Assembly: GCF_011390875.1 (NCBI RefSeq)
Contig: NZ_JAABRP010000027.1
Coordinates: 1-37,878 of the forward strand
Origin: Thiocapsa sp.
Lineage (GTDB): Bacteria; Pseudomonadota; Gammaproteobacteria; Chromatiales; Chromatiaceae
Direction: 5' to 3'
DNA: 37,878 bases
Within the stretch, counting starts at the first letter, position 1. Each line of letters starts with the position of its first letter. Shown piece after piece: positions 9,979-17,260 of this stretch. The position numbers and the translations under genes were made by a program. Below the pieces are notes generated by a model that saw only the letters and a list, made by a program, of their open reading frames with translations, was not told the DNA's origin and did no database searches.

Positions 9979-10440
9979 TCAATGCTGCGGATGCGGCTCG
10001 CCCGATGCGGGCTCCGTGCGGGCAGACGCCCTGTCGATATAGGCCAGCAACGGGTCCGCCTCCTCGCGCTTGTCCGGATCGATCCGGATCGCCTCGTCCA
10101 GTGAGGCACGAGCGAGGTCGTAACGCGCGCTGTGGAGATAGGCCACGGACATCCCGACGAAGGCGTTCGCGTTGTTCGGGTCCAGTCTCACGGTCTCTCG
10201 GAACTGCTCGATGGCACCGGAATAGTCCTGGGTCATCAGGAGCGCCCCGCCGAGACGCAGTCGAGCCAAGGCCGAGCCCGGCTCGGTCGCGACGGCTTCG
10301 CGCAGAACGGTGACGGCGGCATCGAGCTCGCCGGCTTGGATCTTCGCCTCGCCGTCTCGGATCAATGAATCGGCATCGGCGCCAAATGTCGCTGTCGAGG
10401 CCAGCAACAGGGCAAGGAAGACGATCGGAGTCGTACGCAT
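9979..10440 (-). CDS. Exported tetratricopeptide-repeat protein
   Basis: 153 aa. Residues 1-20 (MRTTPIVFLALLLASTATFG with a following A-D) are a Sec signal peptide. The rest is three to four TPR units: IRDGEAKIQAGELDAAV, ALARLRLGGALLMTQDYSGAI with PNNANAFVGMSVAYLHSARYD, and LDEAIRIDPDKREEADPLLAY. TPR proteins act as scaffolds in the periplasm or outer membrane. It lies downstream of the octaheme cytochrome gene on the same strand, separated by 277 bp holding a heptamer array and a TAAACCGCG element, so co-transcription is possible but not certain. An assembly or docking role for the cytochrome is a guess. Confidence 0.8.
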   Translation of the reverse strand: MRTTPIVFLALLLASTATFGADADSLIRDGEAKIQAGELDAAVTVLREAVATEPGSALARLRLGGALLMTQDYSGAIEQFRETVRLDPNNANAFVGMSVAYLHSARYDLARASLDEAIRIDPDKREEADPLLAYIDRASARTEPASGEPHPQH

Positions 10441-10502
10441 AGAGGGACTCTCGGGTGCTGGGCGCTCCGGGGAGTGGGGAGCGGAGGGTTGGGCCTGGAA
10501 GG

Positions 10503-10537
10503 AGCTGTCGGCTATCGGCTATCAGCTATCAGCTATC
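10503..10537. repeat. Short heptanucleotide tandem repeat (5 copies, consensus RGCTATC)
   Basis: AGCTGTC, GGCTATC, GGCTATC, AGCTATC, AGCTATC in direct succession. The unit AGCTATC recurs beside a second heptamer array at 34149-34207. It resembles the heptanucleotide STRR repeats described in cyanobacteria. Confidence 0.7.
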
Positions 10538-10553
10538 AAACGATTTTGGGATT

Positions 10554-10638
10554 TAAACCGCGCCGGCTCCAGCAGTCGTGAAATCCGCCGGGGCCGATCC
10601 CACCCAAAAACATTCCATACCGCACTAGGCGCGGTTTA
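10554..10638 (-). repeat. TAAACCGCG-ended palindromic element, GCC type (single unit)
   Basis: 85 bp bounded by TAAACCGCGCC and GGCGCGGTTTA. The interior shares long blocks with the unit at 19762-19846: GGCTCCAGCAG near the left end and CCGGGGCCGATCCCA in the middle. By the end that carries the conserved GTGCGGTATG block, it is oriented leftward. It lies 79 bp past the octaheme cytochrome stop. Confidence 0.85.
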
Positions 10639-10717
10639 GCGTACCGGCTGCTTGATTAAAGCGGCGGACCCGGGCCGTCTGGCCCGAGTCCTCCGAGTCC
10701 TCCGAGCGCTCGGAGCC

Positions 10718-12238
10718 CTACTTCAAGGACCCCTCACCGTAGCGGGCCTCGAAGCCCTTGCGCACCACCTCGAGCTGATCCTTGCTCATGCCGTTGAAGT
10801 ACCAGTCATGCCCGTCGATGGGCTTGAAGTATTCCTCCAACAGCGCGACCGCAAACTCGTCGTTGCCGTCCTTCTTGACCACCACCTCCTTGAGCTCCGG
10901 AATCCATTTGAAGTAGGTGTGCTGGGCGACCTCGTACATGCCGTGCCACCAGGTATAGTCCGGGCCGCTCATGGAGGCACCGTGACGGGCGCGACGCCCT
11001 TCGTGGTGCCAAATCTCCCACCAGGTCCACTCGATCTTCTCGTCGAAGGGGGCCGGCGAGATGTAGCCGCCGTCCTTGAGTCGATCCATCATGGCAGCGA
11101 TCGGCTTGGCAAATTTGTCGTTGTAGAGGTCGACCACGTCGTCGAACTGCTTGTAGTGACCCGTAATCACGCTCTCGGCATGGCATCCGAAGCAGACCTT
11201 TTCCATCTTGGCGCGACGATCCTTCCAAGTCAGCACCTCGACCACGGTCGATCCTTTGGCCGCGTCTCCGACCGCGGGAATCTCTTGCCCTTCGGGCACG
11301 TCGAACTCTTGGCCGTTTTCGAGCTTGACCAGGTTGATCTTGGTCGAGATCGGCGGACGCAGGGTCCAGGAGATGCGCTCGCCGACATTGTGCGTTGCCC
11401 CGATCCCGGGTCCGGCGCTCATGTGGCAGGTCGCGCACGTGGGTGCGGCCGAGTAGTCCACACCCGCGACCCATTTACGCGAGTCGAGGTTCATCTCGTC
11501 GACCTTGGCGCGGTAGATGATGCCGTGCTTGGATTCGTTGTAGACCTCGATCTGAGGATGATCCGGTCCGACATGGCATTTTCCGCAGGTATCGGGCGTG
11601 CGCGCTTGGGCCCGCGAGAAGCGATGCCGACCATGACAGGCCGTGCAGGAGCCGAGGCTGCCGTCCGGGTTGATCCGGCCGATGCCGGTGTTGGGCCAGG
11701 TCCCGGGTGTCGGGCGACCCTTGTTCTTACCTTCGGTGTAGAACTCCAACTCGCCGCCGTGACACTGCTTGCAGCCGGCGTTGACCGCGGCCGGACCGCC
11801 GATGACCTCGCCGAGCAGGTTATCCAGGGAGCCCAGGATCTGACCGGCCTTGGCGTGATGGGAGCCGTCCATCTCCTCGAACTCGGTCTGATGGCAGGTC
11901 GAGCAATTCTTGGGTGTCACCACGATGGAGATGAATTCACCCTCGTGTTTGAAGGCATCGACCGCCCCCTCATCACGCTGATGGCAGTCGAGACAGTTCA
12001 CGCCGGCCTGACCGTGCGCGCTGTGGTTCCACTCCCAATAGAGACCGGGGTTCTCGGTCATATGACAATCCACACACTCCTCACCGCGTGGATCGCCCCA
12101 ATCGACCCCCGCCTGTCCGGTTGGACGCGCGGCATCGACCGTCGTTGCGAGGGCAAGAAGCCCGATGGCGAGACCCAATCGGGTGAGGTCGACCCGACCG
12201 GGGCCCGCGGGACTCGGTCCGCGAGGATGTTGCTTCAT
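10718..12238 (-). CDS. Octaheme c-type cytochrome, hydroxylamine oxidoreductase (HAO) family
   Basis: 506 aa with a signal peptide (hydrophobic residues 20-36) and exactly eight CxxCH sites, at about 55, 82, 112, 156, 198, 218, 268 and 349. The heme spacing, the lack of hemes in the last 150 residues, and the WTWWEIWHHEGRRARHG and SGPDYTWWHGMYEV blocks match the octaheme HAO family. Members oxidise hydroxylamine or hydrazine when a tyrosine cross-links heme 4 (P460), or reduce nitrite/NO/hydroxylamine when it is absent. A tyrosine in the SGPDYTWWHGMYE region (Y428 or Y435) is a candidate cross-linking residue, but only an alignment can decide. Periplasmic. ATG 12238 is preceded by GGAG. Divergent from a monoheme cytochrome across 431 bp with three FNR-type boxes. 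Confidence 0.88.
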   Translation of the reverse strand: MKQHPRGPSPAGPGRVDLTRLGLAIGLLALATTVDAARPTGQAGVDWGDPRGEECVDCHMTENPGLYWEWNHSAHGQAGVNCLDCHQRDEGAVDAFKHEGEFISIVVTPKNCSTCHQTEFEEMDGSHHAKAGQILGSLDNLLGEVIGGPAAVNAGCKQCHGGELEFYTEGKNKGRPTPGTWPNTGIGRINPDGSLGSCTACHGRHRFSRAQARTPDTCGKCHVGPDHPQIEVYNESKHGIIYRAKVDEMNLDSRKWVAGVDYSAAPTCATCHMSAGPGIGATHNVGERISWTLRPPISTKINLVKLENGQEFDVPEGQEIPAVGDAAKGSTVVEVLTWKDRRAKMEKVCFGCHAESVITGHYKQFDDVVDLYNDKFAKPIAAMMDRLKDGGYISPAPFDEKIEWTWWEIWHHEGRRARHGASMSGPDYTWWHGMYEVAQHTYFKWIPELKEVVVKKDGNDEFAVALLEEYFKPIDGHDWYFNGMSKDQLEVVRKGFEARYGEGSLK

Positions 12239-12408
12239 AGTGCACTCCGGATTCTTTGTTATGGATCCCGTCCCAGGGGCAGTCGGCGAGGTCTCGCGTT
12301 GACGACACTCGCCCGATCGACCGACACGCCGAGAAACCCCAGGCGCTCATCGGCCTTACCGATCCTCCCTATCGACCCGGACGATGCCGAGGGGATCCCC
12401 GGGCGGCC

Positions 12409-12422
12409 TTGATGCAAGTCAA
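12409..12422. promoter_or_regulatory. FNR/Dnr-type operator 1
   Basis: TTGATGCAAGTCAA: half-sites TTGAT and GTCAA around 4 bp, one mismatch from the TTGAT-N4-ATCAA consensus. It lies 171 bp upstream of the octaheme cytochrome ATG. Confidence 0.6.
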
Positions 12423-12446
12423 ATTTCGCCGGCGGATGACGGATGA

Positions 12447-12460
12447 TTGATCTTCGTCAA
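12447..12460. promoter_or_regulatory. FNR/Dnr-type operator 2
   Basis: TTGATCTTCGTCAA: half-sites TTGAT and GTCAA around 4 bp, the same one-mismatch form as operator 1, 24 bp further on. The two share one orientation. Confidence 0.6.
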
Positions 12461-12542
12461 TTCCCCTGCCTTTGATCGGACTTTCCCTGGAGAGACCGCC
12501 ACCGCGCGACCGATGCCGGATGCCGGGACCAACCGATCCGCC

Positions 12543-12556
12543 TTGACTTGAATCAA
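12543..12556. promoter_or_regulatory. FNR/Dnr-type operator 3
   Basis: TTGACTTGAATCAA: TTGAC and ATCAA around 4 bp. It is in inverted orientation relative to operators 1 and 2 and lies 114 bp upstream of the cytochrome c ATG. The rest of the 12239-12669 gap also holds a 12-bp direct repeat CGGTCGCAACCC (12609-12620 and 12627-12638), inside a CCTCCGG/CCGGAGG hairpin in the presumed leader of the cytochrome gene. Confidence 0.6.
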
Positions 12557-12669
12557 GGCCAAGCCCTCGGGAGTCGTACAAGGTGCCGCGAAAACAACAA
12601 TGATCCTCCGGTCGCAACCCTGCAGACGGTCGCAACCCGGAGGCCTGTCGACCCAAAGGAGAGAGTGCC

Positions 12670-13188
12670 ATGCGAAGATCCACTTGGAGCCGCGCCATGT
12701 GCGTCGGGTTCCTGATCGGGACGTTCCCGAGCCTGCCGCTCCATGCCGAGGAGGTCCGCTCCGAGAGCATGCTCGCCAACACCTGCGCCGGCTGTCACGG
12801 CACGCTCGGCGCGAGCGCCGGGGAGGTGATGCCGATCATCGGCGGGATGGACAAGGGCTATCTCGTCGAGGTGCTCACCGACTACAAGACCGGTCGGCGA
12901 CCATCGACCATCATGGGTCGCATCATGCAGGGCTACGGCGATGTCGTCGCCGCGATCAACGGCGAAGCCGCACCCGCGCCATCCTACGTCAACACCTGCT
13001 ACAGCATCATCGCCCCCGAGCACGGCATCTCGGTCGCGGGTGTCTATCGGCTCGAAGACGGGCGGATCGTGGACATTCCCGGCGCGGGCGGGGTCTCGCC
13101 GGCCGACGCGGATGCCCGAACGCGCACGCTCGAGCAACAGTTCGCGCTGGACTGGTTCCGCAACATCACCTCGGATATGTTCACCTAA
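12670..13188 (+). CDS. Monoheme cytochrome c, FccA-like heme domain with unknown C-terminal extension
   Basis: 172 aa. Signal peptide (cleavage after LPLHA, about 26). The heme site is CAGCH at 39-43 in MLANTCAGCHGTLGASAG, followed by MDKGYLVEVLTDYKTGRRPSTIMGRIMQGY, with the probable methionine ligand in STIMGRIM. This matches the N-terminal heme domain of flavocytochrome c sulfide dehydrogenase subunit FccA and cytochrome c4. Unlike FccA there is no second CxxCH; residues about 95-172 (SYVNTCYSIIAPEHGISV through VDIPGAGG) are unrecognised. ATG 12670 has AAAGGAG upstream. Divergent from the octaheme cytochrome, and so a likely electron partner (inference). Its TAA stop is the first triplet of a TAAACCGCG element. 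Confidence 0.85.
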   Translation: MRRSTWSRAMCVGFLIGTFPSLPLHAEEVRSESMLANTCAGCHGTLGASAGEVMPIIGGMDKGYLVEVLTDYKTGRRPSTIMGRIMQGYGDVVAAINGEAAPAPSYVNTCYSIIAPEHGISVAGVYRLEDGRIVDIPGAGGVSPADADARTRTLEQQFALDWFRNITSDMFT

Positions 13189-13230
13189 ACCGCGCCAACA
13201 AACGACGCATTCCGCACCGGGCGCGGTTTA
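13186..13230 (-). repeat. Short TAAACCGCG-ended element (45-bp deletion form)
   Basis: Ends TAAACCGCGCC and GGCGCGGTTTA. Its right half (ACGACGCATTCCGCACCGG) matches the complement of the head of the unit at 13892, but the internal hairpin of about 40 bp is missing, so it looks like an internal-deletion derivative. It begins on the stop codon of the preceding cytochrome gene. Confidence 0.8.
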
Positions 13231-13257
13231 AGTGATCCGACAGCACGGGGGAACATC

Positions 13258-13851
13258 ATGACTCCAGCACACCCAAGCCACGCGACGCTCCACTTTTCCC
13301 TGCTCGGCCTGATCGGACTCGCACTGATCGGGCCGTCGACGGTGGCGAATGCCCAGCCGAGCGCTCGGGCGGAGGTTGACCCGGCGGCGGCACCACAGGT
13401 CGACGCATCCCGTCTTCAAGCGGTGGAGCAGCGTGTCGAGGATCTGGTCCGGCGTCTTGAACGCCTGGAATCCGCGCCGAACTCGGGGGCGTCGACGCCG
13501 TCGACATCCAAGACCGGAGACATCCACTGGACCTTCGATGCCGCACTGAGCCGGAGTCCGTTCAACGTGACGCACCAGAGCTTCGATCGAGGATCCGGGC
13601 GCTTCGACATCCTGCTCAAGGTCGTGGAGCCGATTCCAGATCCGCTCCCCTGGCAGGTGGCGATCGGTGCAGAGGTACCCGTCGTCGCCCGAATCGGGCT
13701 TGCGGACGGCACCGCAAGCGAGAGCCTCGTCTTTCGCCTGGCCCGAGGGCCCCGGCTCGAGCCGGGCGCCATCCTTCACCTTGAGGCATACGTCCCGATC
13801 GAGCAGGCCGGGGCGATCAGCGGCCTGTCGGTCGGCATGCGTCGGGAGTGA
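13258..13851 (+). CDS. Secreted hypothetical protein with short coiled coil
   Basis: 197 aa, unrecognised. Residues 1-32 form a signal peptide (FSLLGLIGLALIGPSTVANA, cleavage probably after ANA). Residues about 50-72 (RLQAVEQRVEDLVRRLERLE) are a heptad coiled coil that could oligomerise the protein. The remaining 120 residues look beta-rich (HWTFDAALSRSPFNVTHQSF, FDILLKVVEPIPDPLPWQVA, LVFRLARGPRLEPGAILHLE). ATG 13258 has GGGGG about 6 bp upstream. It follows the monoheme cytochrome after 69 bp that hold a repeat element, so the two may share a transcript. A periplasmic role with the cytochromes is only contextual. Confidence 0.75.
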   Translation: MTPAHPSHATLHFSLLGLIGLALIGPSTVANAQPSARAEVDPAAAPQVDASRLQAVEQRVEDLVRRLERLESAPNSGASTPSTSKTGDIHWTFDAALSRSPFNVTHQSFDRGSGRFDILLKVVEPIPDPLPWQVAIGAEVPVVARIGLADGTASESLVFRLARGPRLEPGAILHLEAYVPIEQAGAISGLSVGMRRE

Positions 13852-13891
13852 GCAAGCCCAGGATCGGGACAACGCGGCGCGGCAACCGGCC

Positions 13892-14084
13892 TAAACCGCG
13901 CCCGGTGCGGTATGCGTCGTTCGTTTGATTGGCTTGGCCGCGCCGGCTCCGACAACTGTCGGAGCCGGCGCGGTTTAGAGTATTAAAAAAATAAAATCTT
14001 AAACCGCGTCTCCACCGAGGCCGGTGAACTCCCTAAGGCCGAATACAACATGAAACGGACGCATGTCGCTCTGGACGCGGTTTA
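13892..14084. repeat. Composite inverted doublet of TAAACCGCG elements (GCC unit, AT linker, GTC unit)
   Basis: GCC-type unit 13892-13977 (86 bp, TAAACCGCGCC to GGCGCGGTTTA, with an internal perfect GGCTCCGACA-type hairpin at its right end). Then a 22-bp linker 13978-13999 made almost only of A and T, with TATTAAAAAA. Then GTC-type unit 14000-14084 (85 bp, TAAACCGCGTC to GACGCGGTTTA). The conserved heads face outward: TAAACCGCGCCCGGTGCGG on the left, and TAAACCGCGTCCAGAGCGA read from the right. The architecture is repeated at 19655-19846 in the opposite orientation. It fills the gap between two convergent genes, and its right end is the stop codon of the leftward gene. Confidence 0.88.
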
Positions 14085-14417
14085 ATGCGTGCCGAGGCGA
14101 CGCGTTTGGACGAGATCGCCGCGGTAATCGACAAAGTCCATCATGTGCGCCCCGAGACGCGCGGCATAGTCCTGCGGTGACGGCGTATTGTGCGGGTCGA
14201 TCTGGCGGTCGTGGGCCAGATCCGGCTCGACCATCTCCACGGTGACATAGGCAAGCAGTCCCTCGGCGATCAGATTGGCGGCCTCGCACTGCCACTGAGG
14301 GCGCTCCCGGTCCAAGAGCGCCTGTTGATCCTCCCCGAGGGTACCGGCGCGCAACGCCGTCCAGCTGTCGATCAGGAGTCGGATCAGGTCGTCTTCGCTG
14401 GGTTCAAGGTCGCTCAT
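14082..14417 (-). CDS. Conserved-looking hypothetical cytoplasmic protein, 111 aa
   Basis: Unrecognised. Starts MSDLEPSEDDLIRLLIDSWTAL, is acidic and helical, and has no signal peptide or membrane segment. Tryptophan/glutamine-rich middle (RPQWQCEAANLIAEGLLAYV) and a C-terminus HMMDFVDYRGDLVQTRRLG. ATG 14417 has GGAG 4-5 bp upstream, and codon usage is GC-rich like its neighbours, which supports a real gene. The TAA stop (14084-14082) is the outer triplet of the GTC-type repeat unit. The membrane protein gene upstream on the same strand is 128 bp away, across a strong hairpin. Confidence 0.7.
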   Translation of the reverse strand: MSDLEPSEDDLIRLLIDSWTALRAGTLGEDQQALLDRERPQWQCEAANLIAEGLLAYVTVEMVEPDLAHDRQIDPHNTPSPQDYAARLGAHMMDFVDYRGDLVQTRRLGTH

Positions 14418-14447
14418 CGGGCTCCGGGGGTGCTGTTCGGGGCTTCC

Positions 14448-14509
14448 CGCCTGTCGCTCGGATTCGCAGAGCGGTTGGAAGCGGCCGCTTCGGTGTCGAG
14501 CGACAGGCG
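14448..14509. repeat. 13-bp inverted repeat enclosing a 14-bp palindrome
   Basis: CGCCTGTCGCTCG (14448-14460) and its exact complement (14497-14509). The 36-nt loop contains the perfect palindrome GAAGCGGCCGCTTC (14478-14491). It lies between two leftward genes and could end or process the transcript of the upstream membrane-protein gene. Confidence 0.6.
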
Positions 14510-14545
14510 AGTCGCTCGTTATAAAGAAACGATCTCCAACGCTCG

Positions 14546-15022
14546 TCACGCTCCCGCACCGATCATGGCCGGTCCCGCGGCGGCGATGACGACCGTCGCC
14601 AAGCCAAGGCCCAGATTCACGGCCATCAAGCCGCGGATCCAGCCGAAGGCCGACGCGGCCTTCGGCCATTCGGCCGTGGCAACGCTGCCCTGCATCCGGC
14701 GGAACGGGATGAAATAGATCACGGCAAAGATCAGCGTCATGATCAGGGCGATGCCCATCATGGCGTGGACATAGACACCGGCCTTGGCGCCCATGACCCC
14801 GAGAAACACCCAAAGCCCGCTCAACCACAGAACCGCAATCGAGCCCCAGACCCAGGGGAAGAAGCGCTGAAAGACGCCGAGTGCAACCCGCAGGCGGGGT
14901 TGCGGATCCAGCGTCTCTTTGAGCGTCGGACGCAGCGCAAAATGGGCGAAAAACATCCCGCCGACCCAGACGAGGCCGGCGGCTTGATGCAGAGCGATGG
15001 GGATGGCGATTTCGAGATTCAT
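14546..15022 (-). CDS. CopD-like four-helix membrane protein
   Basis: 158 aa, four predicted transmembrane helices: IALHQAAGLVWVGGMFFAHF, VWGSIAVLWLSGLWVFLGV, VYVHAMMGIALIMTLIFAVI and GLMAVNLGLGLATVVIAAAG. The HQ...WVGGMFFAHF start with histidines in helices 1 and 3 is like CopD/YebZ-type and related heme- or copper-linked membrane proteins. I chose ATG 15022; a TTG 21 bp upstream is possible but less likely. Function is not established; a role in copper or heme-linked redox is a family-level guess. No partner CopC lies nearby. Confidence 0.75.
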   Translation of the reverse strand: MNLEIAIPIALHQAAGLVWVGGMFFAHFALRPTLKETLDPQPRLRVALGVFQRFFPWVWGSIAVLWLSGLWVFLGVMGAKAGVYVHAMMGIALIMTLIFAVIYFIPFRRMQGSVATAEWPKAASAFGWIRGLMAVNLGLGLATVVIAAAGPAMIGAGA

Positions 15023-15166
15023 GGTCGGTATCCTCGTGGTCAAGCTGTCTGGTCGTCATTGATGCCGGGCACACGACAGAGGCGTCACGTATCCGCAGCG
15101 GGGTCAGGCAATCGATCGAAACAAGTCGGCGACGGACGGTGGAGCAGAAACGCCCGACCTTCGGGG

Positions 15167-15853
15167 TCAATCTCCTGCGGCATCGGGGTCTATTAAAACA
15201 TCCGTTTTGCCCAGTGCGGCGACCCGCGCGACCGGCAGATCCGCACCGCGACGCCACGCCGCAAGTGCCTCGCGTTTGCCTGCGCCCGTCACCAGGATCA
15301 AACGCTCGGGAGCAGCCGCCAGGGACAATGGGGTCAGGGTTACTCGATCCGGCGGCGGTTTCGGGGCCTCGTGCACGGGTGCCGCGCGCACGCCGGTCGG
15401 GGTCGCATGACCGGGGAAAAGACTTGCGGTGTGGCCGTCCTCGCCCATGCCCAGCAGGATCAAATCGAAGGGGAGCAGATCGGCGATCAGCGCGTCGTAG
15501 CGGACCGCCGCGGACTCTGCCCCCGACTCCGCGGGAATCCAGTGCAGATTATCCGACGGGATGGCAACGCGCTCCGTCAGGGCCAATGCGATCGCGCGAC
15601 TGTTGCGCTCCGGGTCATCGGGCGGAAGACAGCGCTCGTCGCCGAGAAAGAGATGCCAACGCGCCCACTCCTCGGGCCGATGGACCAAGCGGTCATAAGC
15701 GGCCAAGGGGGTGCGCCCGCCGGCCAAGACACACAGAAATCGCCCGCGCGCTTCGATTGCACGGCGCGCCGCCGCGCTCATTCGGCGCGCCGTTTCCTCG
15801 GCCACCGCATCCGCCGATTCGAGACGAATGAAGTGGATCATTTGCTCGCCCAT
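15167..15853 (-). CDS. pgl: 6-phosphogluconolactonase
   Basis: 228 aa, DevB/SOL family (same fold as glucosamine-6-phosphate deaminase). It hydrolyses 6-phosphogluconolactone to 6-phosphogluconate in the oxidative pentose phosphate pathway, in the cytoplasm. Motifs: VLAGGRTPLAAY (substrate phosphate loop), WHLFLGDERCLPPDDPERN, and LILLGMGEDGHTASLFPG, the family signature. Length is typical (about 230 aa). ATG 15853 is chosen; an internal ATG at 15841 is also possible. Divergent from a response-regulator gene across 72 bp. zwf and gnd are not in the window. Confidence 0.93.
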   Translation of the reverse strand: MGEQMIHFIRLESADAVAEETARRMSAAARRAIEARGRFLCVLAGGRTPLAAYDRLVHRPEEWARWHLFLGDERCLPPDDPERNSRAIALALTERVAIPSDNLHWIPAESGAESAAVRYDALIADLLPFDLILLGMGEDGHTASLFPGHATPTGVRAAPVHEAPKPPPDRVTLTPLSLAAAPERLILVTGAGKREALAAWRRGADLPVARVAALGKTDVLIDPDAAGD

Positions 15854-15925
15854 GGCACTTTGCCCCCTCCGACCAGTAAACTGACGGCGTTTTCACTCCC
15901 GACCGATACCGCCCGTTACGACCCT

Positions 15926-16885
15926 ATGAAAATCCTCCTGATCGACGACTCCAGAGTCACGCGATACGCCTTGCGCATCGAGCTGAAGAATTGCGGTATC
16001 GATGTCGATACGGCCGACTCCGCGGAGGCGGCCTTGGAGATGCTCAAGAGCCGAGTTCCGGACGCGATCTTCATGGATCATATCATGCCGGGTTTGAACG
16101 GCTTGGAGGCTTTGGAGATCATCCGCGCAGACCCGCACACGGCCCATGTGCCGATCGTGCTCTGCACCTCGCAGGAGGACAGCGACTTCGCCGCAGCGGC
16201 GCAAAGGAGGGGCGTCCTCACCGTTCTGCCCAAATCACTCGCCGCCGAGCGGCTCCCCGAGGTTCTCGAGTGCGTGCGCGCAGCGATCCAGAGCGACACG
16301 CCGGCCCCGCTCGCTCGGGTCCCGCAGGCCGCCCAATCCGTCGCCGCCGCGCCGTCCCTGCCCGTACCGCCGAGCGAGGCCGAGCTGATCGCATTGATCG
16401 ACGAACGCCTGGAGGCCGGCATCAACCGGCGCTTGACGATCCTCGTCGAATCGCTGCGGCGCGACCTGACCGAGATCCTGATCGCGGAGGCACGCCACCT
16501 CGTCGAGGAGCGACTCGCCGAGGAGCGCGCCGCGAGAGCTGCCGCACCGCCATCTGCATGCCAGCAGGATCTTCGTGATCTCGAGGTGCGTCTGATCGGC
16601 GAGATCCTTCCTGAACTGATCGGAGAACACGTCGCCGCATCACTCTCACGGCAGCGCCCCGAGATCGTCGAAGAGTTGAGGCAATCGCTCCCTGCCGCGA
16701 CGCGACAACCGGCAGCAGCGAGCGACGGGGCCGAGTCCGGCGAGCATGCGCCTGCGCGGCCGCAAGCCGGGTGGCGCCGCAACGCCTCCGACATAGATGT
16801 CGCGGAGGCAGCGAACCGTCTGCGCGACATGGCCACAACAGCCCTTCAATCGCTTCGCGCGGCCATCAAACGTGACGACCGCTGA
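15926..16885 (+). CDS. Response-regulator receiver protein with long helical C-terminal region
   Basis: 319 aa. Residues 1-120 form a CheY-like receiver: ILLIDDSRVTR (acidic pair), the phosphoacceptor aspartate in DAIFMDHIMPGLNG, the CTSQ threonine position, and a lysine in VLPKSL. After an Ala/Pro-rich linker, residues about 155-290 have repeated amphipathic helices (ELIALIDERLEAGINRRL, LRRDLTEILIAEARHLVEER, EILPELIGEHVAASL). The tail has a helix near SDIDVAEAANRLRDMA. There is no known DNA-binding or enzymatic output. Such tails occur in some twitching or polarity regulators, but I cannot assign one. ATG 15926 has no strong ribosome binding site. Confidence 0.85.
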   Translation: MKILLIDDSRVTRYALRIELKNCGIDVDTADSAEAALEMLKSRVPDAIFMDHIMPGLNGLEALEIIRADPHTAHVPIVLCTSQEDSDFAAAAQRRGVLTVLPKSLAAERLPEVLECVRAAIQSDTPAPLARVPQAAQSVAAAPSLPVPPSEAELIALIDERLEAGINRRLTILVESLRRDLTEILIAEARHLVEERLAEERAARAAAPPSACQQDLRDLEVRLIGEILPELIGEHVAASLSRQRPEIVEELRQSLPAATRQPAAASDGAESGEHAPARPQAGWRRNASDIDVAEAANRLRDMATTALQSLRAAIKRDDR

Positions 16886-16923
16886 GTCTGTCCTCCTCGA
16901 CTTGCGCCGCCCCGACCGATGGG

Positions 16924-17088
16924 TCAGCTGGGCGGTTCCTCGTCGTCGTCTCGTTTGCCTGTGCTCGAAGGGTCATTGTCCATTCGATTCCGATCGCGTC
17001 GCGAGGCGATGAATTGGGAATAGACCAGCCAGGCGGCGAGTGCCATGAAGCCGTAAAATTCGATCGCTTTCAGTGCATTTCCGTCCAT
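16924..17088 (-). CDS. Small single-pass membrane protein, 54 aa
   Basis: [20 protein letters not shown] starts a single membrane helix (about residues 10-30), followed by a charged tail ([15 protein letters not shown], then DDDEEPPS). ATG 17088 has GGGGGA 6 bp upstream, better than the ATG at 17106. N-out/C-in topology is suggested by the RR pair after the helix. It sits convergent to the receiver protein and divergent from phosphoketolase; function unknown. Confidence 0.6.
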   Translation of the reverse strand: MDGNALKAIEFYGFMALAAWLVYSQFIASRRDRNRMDNDPSSTGKRDDDEEPPS

Positions 17089-17260
17089 TCGATGTCCCCC
17101 GATCAAGGTGGCGCAGGTTCAAGGCCGCAGGGACCGGCCCGCTGCAAGCCCATTGTTCACCGTCACACGAGCGCTTCCCGCGACCGCTCCCCGTCACCTC
17201 GCGTTCATCCGAGTCATTTACTATGCTGAAACGATCGCCGACGGACACACCGAGAAGCCC

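Noticed and set aside
10652-12412. Rightward 586-codon open frame opposite the octaheme cytochrome
   Set aside because: The minus strand has eight heme motifs and a ribosome binding site; the plus-strand frame has no motif and no ribosome binding site.
12599-12645. Hairpin with CCTCCGG/CCGGAGG and a repeated CGGTCGCAACCC as a riboswitch
   Set aside because: It is too short and lacks conserved riboswitch boxes; noted only as a structured leader of the cytochrome c gene.
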